From contig CAVUGU010000015.1 of NCBI GenBank assembly GCA_963741055.1, positions 62,001 through 126,000 on the forward strand: DNA of 64,000 bases. Direction: 5' to 3'. The stretch comes from Bog-756 sp963741055 (GTDB lineage Bacteria > Actinomycetota > Acidimicrobiia > Acidimicrobiales > RAAP-2). Positions within the stretch are counted from its first letter, which is position 1. Every line of letters starts with the position of its first letter. A program made the translations under genes and the position numbers. The notes under the pieces were generated by a model. That model did no database searches. It saw only the letters and a list, made by a program, of their open reading frames with translations, and was not told the origin of the DNA. Positions 1-10,742 of this stretch are shown here, piece by piece.

Positions 1-1
1 C

Positions 2-661
2 CCTCGGGGCAACTCGTACGTGATGTACTACTCGGCGGTCTACGCCAACACCGGCGAACAGTGCATCTCCGAGGCGGTCGCCTCACAACCGCAAGGGCCC
101 TACATCGACAGCTCCCAGTGGCCCATCGTCTGTCAACTGACCATGGGCGGTTCGATCGACCCGAGCCCGGTGGTGTCCGCGGACGGCACGCCGTATCTGG
201 TGTGGAAGTCGCAGGGGGCCAACGGGCAACCGGCGACGCTCTGGGCCCAGCAGCTGACCGCCGACGGGACGGGTCTCGTACCGGGAAGCCCCTCCCAACT
301 CCTTCAACCCGACCAAGGGTGGCAGAACGGCTATATCGAAGGCCCGGACATGATCCAGGTCAACGGCCAGTACCTGCTCTTCTACTCGGGCAGCGATTGG
401 AAGACGGCCTCCTACGCCATCGGCTACGCGACCTGCGACGGTCCTCTCGGGCCGTGCACCGACCAGTCCGCTCAACCGCTGCTCGGATCACAGAGCGCCT
501 TCTCCGGACCAGGAGGGTCCTCGCTGTTCACCGACCCGAAGGGCGACCTGTGGATCGCATTCCACGCGTGGCTGCCGGGCCGGGTCGGCTACCCCTTCAG
601 TCGACCGCTGTTCATCCGACCGGTGACGGTCAACGCAGGGGTGCCCGCGATCGGACCCTGA
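2..661 (+). CDS. GH43-family glycosidase, C-terminal part (5' end outside window)
   Basis: The open frame is already open at base 2, so the start lies upstream of the window; about 219 residues are visible. The sequence reads as the last blades of the five-bladed propeller of glycosyl hydrolase family 43 (arabinanase/xylosidase type). It has a YVMYYSA strand followed by CISEAVASQPQGPY, and a motif YIEGPDMI followed by YLLFYSGSDW. In GH43 the Glu of the EGP motif is the general acid. The end is FSRPLFIRPV, typical of a propeller closing strand. The presumed role is extracellular or periplasmic arabinan/xylan-type polysaccharide hydrolysis; the exact substrate cannot be told. It converges on the DUF2630 gene, 10 bp away. 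Confidence 0.75.
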   Translation, partial: PRGNSYVMYYSAVYANTGEQCISEAVASQPQGPYIDSSQWPIVCQLTMGGSIDPSPVVSADGTPYLVWKSQGANGQPATLWAQQLTADGTGLVPGSPSQLLQPDQGWQNGYIEGPDMIQVNGQYLLFYSGSDWKTASYAIGYATCDGPLGPCTDQSAQPLLGSQSAFSGPGGSSLFTDPKGDLWIAFHAWLPGRVGYPFSRPLFIRPVTVNAGVPAIGP

Positions 662-671
662 GCGAGTCGAG

Positions 672-914
672 CTACTGCAGGTAGCCCTCGACGGTTCCTT
701 CGGGACGGCTCGCCGCCTCGTCGGGATCGCGGCCGGCCGATCGGAGGGCTCGGCGCTGTCGGAGCAGATCCCACATCCGGTCGAGCGAGACGCCGATCTC
801 CCGCAGGCGTTCCTGGTCATCGTCGGAGAGCCCTTCGCCGACGTGGGTCTCCTCGAGACGCTTCTCCTCGTCGGCCAGCTGTCCGATCCGGCCGATGATC
901 TCCTCGTCGTCCAC
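672..914 (-). CDS. DUF2630 family protein
   Basis: An 80-residue acidic, helical protein. It begins MDDEEIIGRIGQL and has a central WDLLRQRRALRSAG segment. The ending PEGTVEGYLQ is the hallmark of the actinobacterial DUF2630 family, and the length is the family's usual one. Function is unknown in the family. No membrane segment or signal peptide is visible. It stands alone on the minus strand, 200 bp downstream of the giant repeat gene and separated from it by a strong hairpin, so it probably has its own promoter. Confidence 0.85.
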   Translation of the reverse strand: MDDEEIIGRIGQLADEEKRLEETHVGEGLSDDDQERLREIGVSLDRMWDLLRQRRALRSAGRDPDEAASRPEGTVEGYLQ

Positions 915-1048
915 GGTGCCTCCCCGTACGGTCTGCGCGTCGGTTGCAGACTACGCCCCGGTCCAGGCGAACGATGCGGCAGCCGACGCGGAGAACCCAG
1001 GGGGTGCCGAGCCCGTTTGGTTTGCGCACAAGGGAAGCCCTCGCCGCA

Positions 1049-1079
1049 CTCGGCTCCGGCGGGCAGTGCCGGAGCCGAG
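1049..1079 (-). terminator. GC-rich hairpin after the giant repeat gene
   Basis: A perfect 12-bp inverted repeat: CTCGGCTCCGGC at 1049-1060, a 7-base loop, and its complement at 1068-1079. It lies 33 bp downstream of the stop codon of the RCC1/MBG gene read on the minus strand. There is no T-tract after it, which is common for GC-rich actinobacteria. It would isolate the DUF2630 gene from read-through. Confidence 0.6.
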
Positions 1080-1111
1080 CGGGCTGAGAGCGGTTCCGCC
1101 TCGTCGTCGAG

Positions 1112-4100
1112 CTATTGCAGCTGCGAGGAGCCGAGGACGCTGTTCGGGCGGTCCACGACCGCACCGGTGTTGCCCTTCACCTGGAGCAGTCCGATCACCG
1201 TGTTGTTCTTCACGGTCACGCTGCCGGTGTTGTTGTTCACCTGCACTGCCGCCAGAGCATCGTTGTTCTGGAAGGACACCGGCCCCGAGTTCCCGATGAG
1301 GGCGACCCCGCCGATGATCACCGATCCCTGACAGTCCGACGCGCCGTCACCGATCACGCTCGGATTGGCCGAACCCGACTCGTCGAGGTCGAGCGCCATG
1401 CTCGTGCTGCAGAGCCGCAGAGAACCGCCCGTGGAGTGCACGAACCCGATGATGATCGCGCCCTCCGATTCGAGCGAGCCGCCAGGCTGCACGGTGATCG
1501 AGCCGATCACGAAGCAACCGGGCAGGATCTTCACCGACTGTCCGGATGCCACGGTGACCTGCCCGATCGTGTAGCAGGCAAGCGTCGTGGTGCTGGTGAT
1601 GGTCAGGGTCCCCGAGACGAAGGCTGAACGTGTAGTTCGTCGCCGCGAGCGTCCCGCGCGAGCAGGTGATCGGGTAGGTGCCGGCCGCACTGGTCGGAGT
1701 GGCGGTGGTGGTACAGGCCGGGCTGCCGGTGACCCCCGAGGTCGCCAGGGTCTGGCCGTTCACGAAGCCGGTGATCGTCGCGGTGAGCGTGGGCACCGCG
1801 CCGCCGAACTGCATGGTCTGGTTGTTGGCCGTCACGGTCAGAGTGGCCGGCGAGACCGTCACGGTCCCCGACACGTAGGTGATCGTGTAGTTGGAGTCGC
1901 TCGCACCCGAACAGGTCGAGGCGTAGGAGCCGACCGCGGTGGTCGGTCCGACCGTCGTCGAGCAGGCGAGCCCCGCCCCGAGCGAGGACGCGGTGTCCCC
2001 GTTGACCAGGCCGGTCACCGTCGGGTGGATGGTCGGCGTCGCCCCTCCGTAGGTGACCGTCGCCGACGACGCGGCCACGGTCAGCGGAGCCGGCGTGACG
2101 TTCACCGAGCCCGACACGTAGGTGATCGTGTAGTTCGGGTCGGAGGCGCCCGAGCAGCTACTGGCGTAGCTGCCGACCGAGCTGTGCGAGCTCGCCCCGG
2201 CCGTACACGTCGGCTGGGTGGTGAGGGACGCCGCGGTGTCGCCGTTCACGAAGCCGGAGTAGGACGGGGTGATGCTCGGAGCGCTGCCGCCGTAGGTCAT
2301 GCTGCCCGACGAAGCGGAGATGACCAGGTTCGAGGTTCCGACCACCACGTCCCCGCTCACGTAGCTGATCGTGTAGTTGGGGTCGGATGCACCCGAGCAG
2401 CTCGAGGGGTAGGTCCCCACCGGGCTGTTCGACGTCGCGGTGGTGGCGCAGGTCGGCGGTGTCCCGAGCGAGCCGGCGTCGTCACCGTTGACGAAGCCGG
2501 CATACGTCGGAGTGATCGTCGGCGGGGTGCCGCCGTAGCTCATGGTGCCCGACGAGGCGGAGACGGTGAGCGGTGCGGCCACCACCTGAACCGTGTTGTT
2601 CACATAGTCGACCGCGTAGTTCGCGTCGGTCGCGCCCGAGCAGCTCGACGGGTAGGTACCGGCCGGACTGGTAGAGGTCGCGGTCGTCGAGCAGGTCAGC
2701 GGCCCGAGCACCGACACGGACTCTCCGTTCTGCAAGCCGGTGACCGTCGGGGTGATCGTCGGCGGGGTTCCGCCGTAGGTGAACGAGCCGGAGGACGCGC
2801 TCACCGTCACCGCGGCAGCCGTCACGGTCACGGTCCCGCCGGTATACGAGATGGTGTAGTTCGAGTCGACCGCGCCCGAGCAGCTCGTCGGGTAGCTCCC
2901 GACAGGACTGGTCGAAGTAGCTGTCGTCGAGCAGCTGAGTCCGGCGCCGAGCACCGAGGCGTCCTCACCGTTCTGGAGACCGCTGATGCTCGCCGTGACG
3001 GACGGCACCGCGCTGCCATAGGTCATCGTCGACGAGGACGCGGTGATCGACAGCGACGCCGGGGAGACCGTCACCGATCCGTCCACGTAAGTGATCGTGT
3101 AGTTCGGGTCGGATGCACCCGAGCAGGACGAGTCGTAGGTGCCGACCGGGCTGGTCGGGGTCACCGGCGACGAACAGCTGGCCTGGGCGGTCAGCGACGA
3201 CGCGGTGTCGCCGTTCACGAATCCCGTGTATGCCGCGGTGATGGCCGGCGACGCGCCGCCGTAGCTGATCGACGCCGACGAAGCGGCGACGCTCAGCGGA
3301 GCCGGCGAGACGGTCACCGAGCCGTCCACGTAGCTGATGGTGTAGTTGGAGTCGGATGCCCCCGAGCAGGACGAGTCGTAGGTGCCGACCGGGCTCGAGG
3401 GCGTCGCAGTGGTGGTGCAAGTCGGCTGGGTGGTGAGGGACGCCGCGGTGTCACCGTTCACGAAGCCGTCGTAGGAGGCGGTGATGGTGGGCGGCGTGTC
3501 CCCGTAGTCCATCGACCCGTTGGACGCCACGACGACCAGTGCCGCCGGGGATACCACGGTCGATCCGTCGACATAGGTGATCTGGTAGTTCGGATCGGAG
3601 GCACCCGAGCAGGACGAATCGTAGGTGCCGACCGAGCTCGACGAGGTCGCCGTCGTGGAGCAGCTCGGCTGAGTCGTCAGCGAGGACGCGGTGTCACCGT
3701 TCAGGAAGCCCGAATAGCTCGGAGTCACCGTCGGGGCGTTGCCGCCGTAGGTCATCGAACCCGAGGAGGCGGTGATGACCAGTGGCGTGGCTCCGATGAC
3801 CACATCTCCGTTCACGTAGGTGATCACGTAGTTCGGATCGGACGCGCCCGAGCAACTCGACGGGTAGGTGCCGACCGAGCTCGACGAGGTCGCCGTCGTG
3901 GAGCAGCTCGGCTGAGTCGTCAGCGAAGACGCAGTGTCACCGTTCACGAAGCCCGAGTAGCTCGGCGCAACCGTCGGCACCGAGCCGCCGTAGGTCATCG
4001 TTCCCGACGAGGCGGTGACGACCAGCTGCGCGGCTCCGACCACGACGTTGCCGTCCGTGTAGGTGATCGTGTAGTTCGGGTCGGACGCACCCGAGCACGA

Positions 4101-7100
4101 CGAGTCGTAGGTGCCGACCGGGCTCGAGGACGTCGCGGTGGTCGTACACGTCGGCGCCGTGGCGAGCGACGCAGCAGAGTCGCCGTTGACGAAGCCGTCG
4201 TACGACGCAGTGATCGTGGGTGGCGTCGACCCGTAGCCCATCGGTGCGGACGACGCGGTGATGGTGAGCGGGGCCGCGTCCACGGTGACCGTCCCCTCGA
4301 CGTACACGATGGTGTAGTTGGCGTCGAGCGCTCCCGAGCAGACCGATGCGTAGGTGCCGACCGGGCTCGAAGAGACGGCCGCGGTCGAGCACATGAGGCC
4401 CACGCCGAGCACCGACACACCTTCGCCGTTCTGGAGCCCGGCCACGAACGGTGAGATGGCCGGCGGCTCGTCGCCGTAGGTCATCGTCGCCGACGACGCG
4501 GTGATGGTGAGCGGTGCCGGGGTGACCGTCACCGAACCGTCGATGTAGCTGACGGTGTAGTTCGGGTCGGACGCACCCGAGCACGACGAATCGTAGGAAC
4601 CGACCGGCGAGGTCGGGGTTGCATCGGTCGAGCAGCCGAACCCGGCCCCGAGGACCGATGCGGTCTCGCCGTTCTGGAAGCCGCCGATCGTCGGGGTGAT
4701 CGTGGGCACCGTGCCGCCGTAGGTCATCGACCCGGACGAAGCGGTGACGCTCAGCGGCGCCGGGGTCACCGTGACGGTGCCCCCGACGTAGGTGATCGCG
4801 TAGTTCGAATCGACTGCGCCGGAGCACGACGAGGCGTAGGTGCCGACCCCGGTGGTCGAGGTGGCGGTGGTCGAGCACTGGAGCCCGCTACCGAGCACCG
4901 ATGCGCCTTCCCCGTTCTGCAGACCGGTCACGATCGGGCTGATGCCCGGCACGCTGCCGCCGTAGGTCATCGACGCGGACGAGGCGGTGACGGTGAGCGG
5001 AGCCGGCGCCACGGTCACTGTGCCGTCGACATAGGAGATCGCGTAGTTCGGATCGGATGCCCCCGAGCAGGACGCGGTCGTAGGTGCCGACCGGGCTGGT
5101 CACCGTCGCGGTCGTCGAGCAGGTCGGCTGGGTGGTGAGGGACGCCGCGGTGTCACCGTTCAGGAAGCCCGAGTAGCGACGGGGTGATCGCGCCGGCCGG
5201 CGAGCCGTAGGTGGTGGTCGCCGACGAGGCGGTGATCACCAGCGGCGCCGCGCCGATCACCACGTTGCCGCCGGTGTAGCTGATCGTGTAGTTCGGATCG
5301 GCCGCTCCCGAGCAGGACGACGGGTAGGTGCCCACCGAGCTCGTGGAGGTCGCGGTCGTCGAGCAGGTCGGCTGAGTGGTCAGCGAGGACGCCGAGTCGC
5401 TGTTCACGAAGCCCGAGTAGGACGGCGTGATGGTCGGCACCGTGCCGCCGTAGGTCATCGTTCCCGACGAGGCCGAGATGCTCAGCGGTGCCGGATCGAC
5501 CGTGATCTGGCCGTTCTGATAGGTGATCGAGTAGTTGGCGGCCGCGGCGCCGGTGCAGCTCGTCGGGTAGTTGCCGACCGAGCTGGTCGAGGTGGCGGTG
5601 GTCGAGCAGGTCGGCTGCGTGGTCAGCGAGGACGCCGAGTCACCGTTCACGAAGCCCGAGTAGGACGCGGTGATCGCCGGCGGCCCGTCGCCGTAGGTGA
5701 CCGACGCGGACGACGCGGTGATCACCAGCGGCGCCTGCGCGACGGTGATCGTGTCGACCGACGAGGTGCTGCCCTGGGAGTTGCCGTCCCCGGAGTAGAT
5801 CGCGGTGAAGTTGTGCTGGGTGGCCGAGAGTGTCGACGTCGTGCACTGCGCCACGTAGTTGGAGCCGGACTGGGTCAGCGAGACCGACCCGCAACCCGAG
5901 AGCGAGGTCGAGCCGTCCTCGAAGTTGACCGTGCCACCGCCGTCCGAGCCGGTGACCGTGGCGGTGAGGGTCTCGGCCTGGCCGTAGACCGGGGAGGTGT
6001 TCGACGCCGAGAGCATGGTCGTGGTCATCGACTGGGTGGGCGTCGCGATCGCGAGGCGAAGTCGGAGGAGGAGTCGGACATGAGACCGGTGAAGGTCGCG
6101 TTGCTCGGGAAGTTGACCTGCGGTGGGCACCCACTGCGGACGTGGTGTGCCGTTGCCGAGCTGGCCGGAGCCGTTCTTGCCCCACGCGTAGAGGGTTCCG
6201 TTGGAGGCCAGGGCGTAGCTGTTGTAGAAGCCTGCCGCGATGGCGGTCGAGCTGACGCCGGACGGCATGTCGGCCACGACCGGCGTAGAGGAGTTGACGT
6301 CGGTGTCGATCCCCAGCTCGCCGTTGCCGTTGTAACCGAAGGCGTAGACGTTGCCGTTGGTGCCGAGGAACATGCTGTGGTAGAGACCCGCCGCGGCGGA
6401 CGACGCCTTCACCCCGCTCGGCATCGTGACGGCGATCGGGCTGGTCGTCGTTCGTGGTGTTGCCGTTACCGAGCTGGCCGTACTGGTTGTATCCCCACGC
6501 GTAGACGTTGCCGGCCGTGCTGATGGCGAGGCTGTGGTAGCCGCCGGCGGCGATCTTGGCCGGTGTGATACCGCAGCCGAGTGAGATCTGGACCGGGGTG
6601 GTGGGTGTGGTCTTGTTCCCGTCGCCGAGCTGACCGTCGTTGTTGTAACCCCACGCGTAGAGCGCGCCGTTACTGGCGAGCGCCAGGTTGTGGTACTGGC
6701 CGGCCGCGATGGCAGTGAAGGTCAGGGTGGAGGGGAGCGAGACCGCGACCGGGCTCGACGAGCCGTTGGTGTTGCCGTCCCCGAGCTCGGCGAGGCTGTT
6801 GTCGCCCCAGGCATAGACCTTGCCGTTCGAGCCGAGCGCCAGGCTGTCGAAGTAACCGGCCGCGATCGCGGCCGGGTGCACGCCGGAGGGCAGCGAGATC
6901 TCGATGGGCGTAAGGTCGACTGCGTCGTCGTGCCGTTGCCCAGCTGGCCGTAGCCGTTCTGCCCCCACGCGTAGAGGTTGTTGTCCGAGCCGATGGCGAG
7001 GCTGTGGAAGCCACCCGCCGCGACCGAGACCGGGGTCACGCCCCCGGGAAGCGCGACCGAGATCGGTGACTCTGACTGGGTCGTCGTCCCGTTCCCCAAC

Positions 7101-7294
7101 TGTCCGTAGGTGTTGTCACCCCACGTCTCGATCATCGGGCTCGGGCTGGCACCTGCCGGCAGCGCCGCCGCTCCGATCGCCGCGAAGACCGACGAAGCGG
7201 TCACCAACAGAGCCGCACCGACGCGGCGCCAGGCCTTTCCTGCGCTTGGCGCGCGATCGGCAACAGATCCGGACACGTCGAACCGACTTCCCAT
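1112..7294 (-). CDS. Giant secreted RCC1-propeller / MBG-repeat / beta-helix protein (several frameshifts)
   Basis: One gene of about 2,060 codons read in pieces: 7294 to ~6900, ~6960 to ~6440, 6424 to ~5160 (with a short out-of-frame stretch near 6130-6060), ~5103 to 5020, 5018 to ~1630, and ~1620 to 1112. The ATG at 7294 has GGAAGGAAA upstream. The N-terminus (MGSRFDVSG, then AALLVTASSVFAAIGAA) is a Sec signal peptide. Seven RCC1-type repeats (WGxNxxGQLGNG) follow, then one Ig-like domain, 17 MBG repeats (TYGGxxPTIT ... CSGASDPNYTITY) and a C-terminal Asn/Gly-rich strand repeat (NNTGSVTVKNNTVIGLLQV) like a beta-helix. No LPXTG or lipobox is present, so surface attachment is unexplained. The role is probably adhesion or a surface layer. 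The frameshifts are probably sequencing errors. Confidence 0.8.
1640..5737 (-). repeat. 17 tandem MBG-type protein repeats (~79 codons each)
   Basis: Within the giant secreted gene, 17 copies of an about 79-residue unit can be counted by their first strand (consensus APLTVTASSGSMTYGG). Each copy carries a central FVNGDTASSL or LQNGEGASVL segment and a CSGASDPNYTITY end, matching the MBG beta-domain fold seen in bacterial adhesins. Three copies lie in the upstream fragment and 14 in the long downstream frame. The DNA is also repetitive (recurring gtcggatgcacccgagcagg-like blocks), which makes assembly length uncertain. Confidence 0.8.
6140..7140 (-). repeat. Seven RCC1-type repeats forming a predicted beta-propeller
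   Basis: Seven units with the signature [TY]AWGxNxxGQLG, each followed by an AIAAGxxHSLAL strand: WGDNTYGQLGNG, WGQNGYGQLGNG, WGDNSLAELGDG, WGYNNDGQLGDG, WGYNQYGQLGNG, FGYNGNGELGID, WGKNGSGQLGNG. Seven is exactly the number needed for an RCC1 seven-bladed propeller. This supports the reading that the frames around 6960, 6440 and 6130 belong to one protein. Confidence 0.8.
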
Positions 7295-7466
7295 CTTGTT
7301 GTTTCCTTCCGCCTCGATGGAACCGGTCCTACCCGGCCCCGCCCTCACCAGCACTGCACATCAGACGACCTCGACGGCCACCCGAGGTATTGCCTGCGGC
7401 TCACCGCGATGTCGTCTCTATCGCCCCTCTCCCGCCTACCTCTTCAGCTGTGCGCCGTCGACGATC

Positions 7467-8125
7467 TCAGGGTCCTGTGGCACCCAGAGTGATCGTGCTG
7501 GTCGTCGGATCGGTGGTCAACGAGGACACCGTTCCCGTGTTGGCCTTACAGGCGACCAATTCCGCGGTCGAGGTGGCGTTAAAGTAATCGCTCAAGGTCA
7601 TCGTGCCTGCGAAGGATCCCTTCGTCACGCCGGAGAAGATGAAGCCCTGTTCGCCGTCGAGTGCTCCAGTGGCCCCGGTCACGTTCGAGACCTTCGTCCC
7701 CTTCACCGCCACGGGAAGCGCCGACCAGTTCACGTGCGGCTTGACCTTCGCCAAGGAGCGACTGCAGCATGTTGCAGCTGCCTGCGGAGCTACCGCCGCC
7801 GGGGCCGCCGATCTTGATGCCCTTCCATTTGACGAGGATCGCCTTGGTTCCCGCACCGGTGGAGGGGAGGGCGTTCGCCGGCATAGGCGTCCCGGTGCAC
7901 TGAGTGAAGTGCGGTGAGGAAACGTGACCAGATCCGTCGCGTAGCCGGGTTCCCGGAGGGCAGCCCTGTCAGCGGCGGGTTGAAGCTGAAGGACTGGCTC
8001 ACGTGGCAGGTGACCGAGCCAGTTGCGACGATCTTTTTCGCCGCGGCAGGTCCCGCGGTCGCCATCAAGCCCATCAGGGGAACCGCCACGGCCACGGCCA
8101 CCGCCACCAGCCTTCTCGACCGCAT
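7467..8125 (-). CDS. Small secreted protein, frameshifted
   Basis: About 219 codons. The start at 8125 gives MRSRRL followed by AVAVAVAVPLMGLMATAG and a cut site near AAAKK, a clear Sec signal peptide. The mature part begins ATGSVTCHVSQSFSFNPPLTGLPSG. It then continues in other frames: NALPSTGAGTKAILVKWKGIKI near 7880-7810, and KVKPHVNWSALPV to the end TITLGATGP at 7467. At least three breaks are needed to join these. No enzyme motif is visible. It resembles uncharacterised actinobacterial secreted beta-rich proteins. It sits 172 bp upstream of the giant repeat gene on the same strand. Confidence 0.6.
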
Positions 8126-8381
8126 AGCCAGTTCCCTCCCCTTGCGCCGTTGTCGCCGCGGGTTCCGCCGTCCGCCTCAGGCGGTCTCCACCGCGGGTCT
8201 GAGCCGCATGCGGACGCACGCGACAATCGCGGTTGCGTTCGAGGGTTGACTTTAGAAAAACTCGACGCCGGATGCATCGTCAAAGTTGAGGATTTCGTCA
8301 GAGCGGTCTGACACGGTGGCGGAGCCCTTTCCGCATTTGGTCGCCACCTGGGACGAACCGTGCGGGCAGCGAAGAGGAACC

Positions 8382-9411
8382 TCAGAGGTCGGCTTGGGTG
8401 CCCGTGACCAGTTTCACGGAACCACTGCGGGCGTTCTCGCACACTCGGATCGACACCGGGTCCATGACAAGGGTGTAGAGCGAGGTCCCGCCGGTCACGT
8501 CACCGCTCAGGTCGTGCTCGACGAAGTTCCTCGGGCACGCTCCCTGGCCGGGCGAGGTGGACGTCAGGCTGACCACCGTCGTCTGGCAGCTCCGGCTCCA
8601 GGTGAGCGTTCCTCCCGACGAGAGGAACGAGCCGGGGGCCGTCGCGGTCCGGTTGAGCGTCGAGAACGGCGTGCAGAGCGCTCACCTTGATCGTGGTCGT
8701 GGTCCTGCCGGACAGCCTCGAGCAGGTGAGGCTCGGTGTCGCACGGAAGATGGTGACCGTTGTCATCCCGTGCGACTGGGCCCGAGGTGCCGTCGCCCAG
8801 GTAGAGGGCGGTGATCGTGTCGGTGCCGATCGGTGCGGTCGTCGCGGAGCACGAGGCCACGTCGGCGGTGAGCGTTGCCATGCAGAGCGTCCTGGCCGGT
8901 GTCCGGAAGTTCACGGTGCCGGTCGGCGTGGCTGTAGCTCGAGGTGACGGTCGCCGAATAGATGATCGAGGTGCCGAAGGGAGCACTGGAGGGAGTGGCG
9001 GATGCCACGGTCGTCGTCGGTGCGAGGACGGTGAGGCTCACCGTGTTGGTCGAGCTCGACCCGGCGTAGTTGCTGTCTCCCGAGTAGGTGGCGCTGACCT
9101 GGTAGGTCCCCGGCGCGAGGCTGACCGGGTTGGTGCACTGGATGGCCGGCAGAGTGGCGTCGCAGAGATCCGAGATCAACGGGGTCGAGAAGGTGACGGT
9201 CCCGGTCGCGTCGGCGGGAGGCCGGTTTCGGTGAGAGTTGCCGCAGATCCCGAGTGGACCGCAGCGGATGACGCGTTGTTGACCGTGATGGAGAAGGGGG
9301 TCGGATCGGGCGCCGGCCGGCGATCCAGAAGCCCACGACGGCGGCGAACACAGAACCCATCAACACGGCGAACGATGCACCGGCCACGACCTTCTTCCCC
9401 CACGACTTCAT
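8382..9411 (-). CDS. Secreted bacterial Ig-like domain protein (heavily frameshifted)
   Basis: The ATG at 9411 follows GAGGAGG; MKSWGKKVVAG plus ASFAVLMGSVFAAVVGF is a signal peptide or anchor. Ig-like fragments are then found in three frames: LAPGTYQVSATYSGDSNYAG (about 9130-9070), TTTVASATPSSAPFGTSI (about 9020-8960), TGTVNFRTPARTLCMATLTA and IGTDTITALYLGDG (about 8930-8780). The C-terminal part in a further frame ends VCENARSGSVKLVTGTQADL at 8382. The 'GxxSYxATYSGDxNYxGS' pattern is typical of Big_3_5-type Ig repeats in actinobacterial surface proteins. At least five single-base breaks are needed. It is probably a wall-associated structural protein. Confidence 0.65.
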
Positions 9412-10066
9412 GCGCAGCGGCCTCCTCGCCTGAAGAACGTCTCGCCCCCGAGCGGCGTTTCAGTGTAGGCCCGAAGGCGGTCGGGCGGGCCTCGACGGCT
9501 CCCGTCGCGGACCGCCCGCCGACCGTGTCGAGTGGGTCGGGAAGGCCGCACTTCAACCTTCCATGGAAAATATCCCATATCACTTGAAGTGATGGAGGAC
9601 ATCTGCTCCCATAAGGGCCCTTGTGAGACTCGTCGAATTTAGGGGTTTCTCCGCTATATTCCCAGGTAGATGGCACTAACTTGCTGGTGAATACTTCTCA
9701 ATGCCGACGACCTGGTAACATGCTTTTGGCGCATCAGTGTCGAGTCGGCTGCAGCCTTTGAACGCAGCCCTGCCGCACAGCGGATTTGACCGCAGGACGG
9801 CAGTGGGCCGGCACCGGAGGAGGAACCCGGTGGGACCTCGCGCGTTCGTGGCCGGTACGGCCACGGTGACCTGCCGACGAACGAAACGAGTGGTGTCCAC
9901 ACGACCCAACCCTGGGCGTAACAGAACCGGCCGCACACCCTAGGGCGCGAAGCCAGGACGGAGGGAGCCTTCCCGCACTCCGTCCGGGGAGCGAATGCGA
10001 TGGGCCGGAGCCCGCCAACACCGAGCAGAGGAAGGCGCCTTCGCGCGCCCAACGAAGGGAGGTGCC
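9412..10066. other. 655-bp intergenic region with an AT-rich patch and a long leader
   Basis: Between the divergent Ig-like gene and the Rpf-like gene. The stretch 9555-9730 is clearly richer in A/T than its surroundings and probably holds both promoters and a 15-bp palindrome at 9579-9593. The part from about 9730 to 10066 is GC-rich and would be a leader of some 300 bases before the Rpf-like start, if transcription begins in the AT-rich patch. No convincing coding frame is seen in it. Confidence 0.5.
9579..9593. promoter_or_regulatory. 15-bp palindrome, candidate operator
   Basis: ATCACTTGAAGTGAT is a perfect inverted repeat of two 7-bp arms around one central base, in the AT-rich part of the intergenic region, 170 bp upstream of the Ig-like gene and about 475 bp upstream of the Rpf-like gene. 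The binding protein is unknown. Confidence 0.4.
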
Positions 10067-10675
10067 GTGCGGACCCGCATTGCACTCGTCGCGGCCGTTC
10101 CGGTCGCATTCATCACCTTGTCTATGTTGTCGCCCGCGGCTCCAGCCCGGCCGGCCAAGCCCACATCCGACCGCTCTGTCCGGAAGACGGCGGCGGTCCC
10201 GATGCCCCCGAATCAACTAACCGCGTTCCACGCCGCGCCGCCCGGCCTCGGCGACCCGCAAGCAGTCGACATTCCCGTTGGACCTGTCGACCGCGTTGCT
10301 CAGCGTCCATCCGACGCGGTCGGGCACGTCTGCCAATGCTGCGAAGCCCAGCAGCCCGCCGCCGACGCCGCCGACGCCGCCGACTCCGCCGGCGCCTGCC
10401 GCGACTCCCCCGCGCCGAGTGGCCCGGTCGACACCGTCACCCCTCTCGAGCGCGCCGAGTGGGAACGGGTCGCGATGTGCGAAGAAGGCGGGGACTGGTC
10501 GGCCGGCGGAGGTCGCTTCAGCGGAGGGCTCGGGATCACCCGCTCCAATTGGGCCGCCTACGGAGGACTCGAGTTCGCGCCCGAGGGTGCGATGGCGACC
10601 GAGGACCAACAGATCATGGTCGCGGAGCGGATCCAGTTCGACCCTCCGGACCAGAACGGCTGCCGGGGATGGTGA
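10067..10675 (+). CDS. Secreted transglycosylase-like (Rpf-type) protein
   Basis: The GTG at 10067 follows AGGGAGG. Residues 1-28 (VRTRIALVAAVPVAFITLSM...) form a signal peptide. The C-terminal ~75 residues begin EWERVAMCEEGGDW and continue to FSGGLGITRSNWAAYGG and PPDQNGCRGW, the small lysozyme-like domain of resuscitation-promoting factors. The Glu in CEEGG is the expected catalytic residue. The linker is odd. In the annotated frame it is alanine/aspartate-rich, but the adjacent frame (10330-10430) reads PPPTPPTPPTPPAPAATPP, a typical Pro/Thr wall linker, so two compensating frameshifts are likely. Predicted role: cleavage of peptidoglycan glycan strands. Confidence 0.75.
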   Translation: MRTRIALVAAVPVAFITLSMLSPAAPARPAKPTSDRSVRKTAAVPMPPNQLTAFHAAPPGLGDPQAVDIPVGPVDRVAQRPSDAVGHVCQCCEAQQPAADAADAADSAGACRDSPAPSGPVDTVTPLERAEWERVAMCEEGGDWSAGGGRFSGGLGITRSNWAAYGGLEFAPEGAMATEDQQIMVAERIQFDPPDQNGCRGW

Positions 10676-10685
10676 AGCGCTGACC

Positions 10686-10702
10686 CGGCGGCTCCTCCGC
10701 CG
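10686..10702. terminator. Short hairpin between convergent genes
   Basis: CGGCGG at 10686-10691 pairs with CCGCCG at 10697-10702 around a 5-base loop, between the stop of the Rpf-like gene and the stop of the MFS gene. The stem is only 6 bp with no T-run, so this is a weak bidirectional terminator candidate. Confidence 0.35.
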
Positions 10703-10742
10703 CAGAGTTGGTCCGCACTGAGGTTGGCCCGGCAGCGCGCGG

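Noticed and set aside
1587..4454. 955-residue open frame antisense to the giant repeat gene
   Set aside because: Composition is Arg/Gly/His repeats mirroring the MBG repeats on the other strand; no start signal and no family similarity. A shadow of a high-GC repeat gene.
1112..7294. Reading the giant repeat locus as several separate small genes
   Set aside because: Repeat phase, the seven-blade RCC1 count and the MBG count only make sense as one protein; the fragments lack their own starts and ribosome sites.
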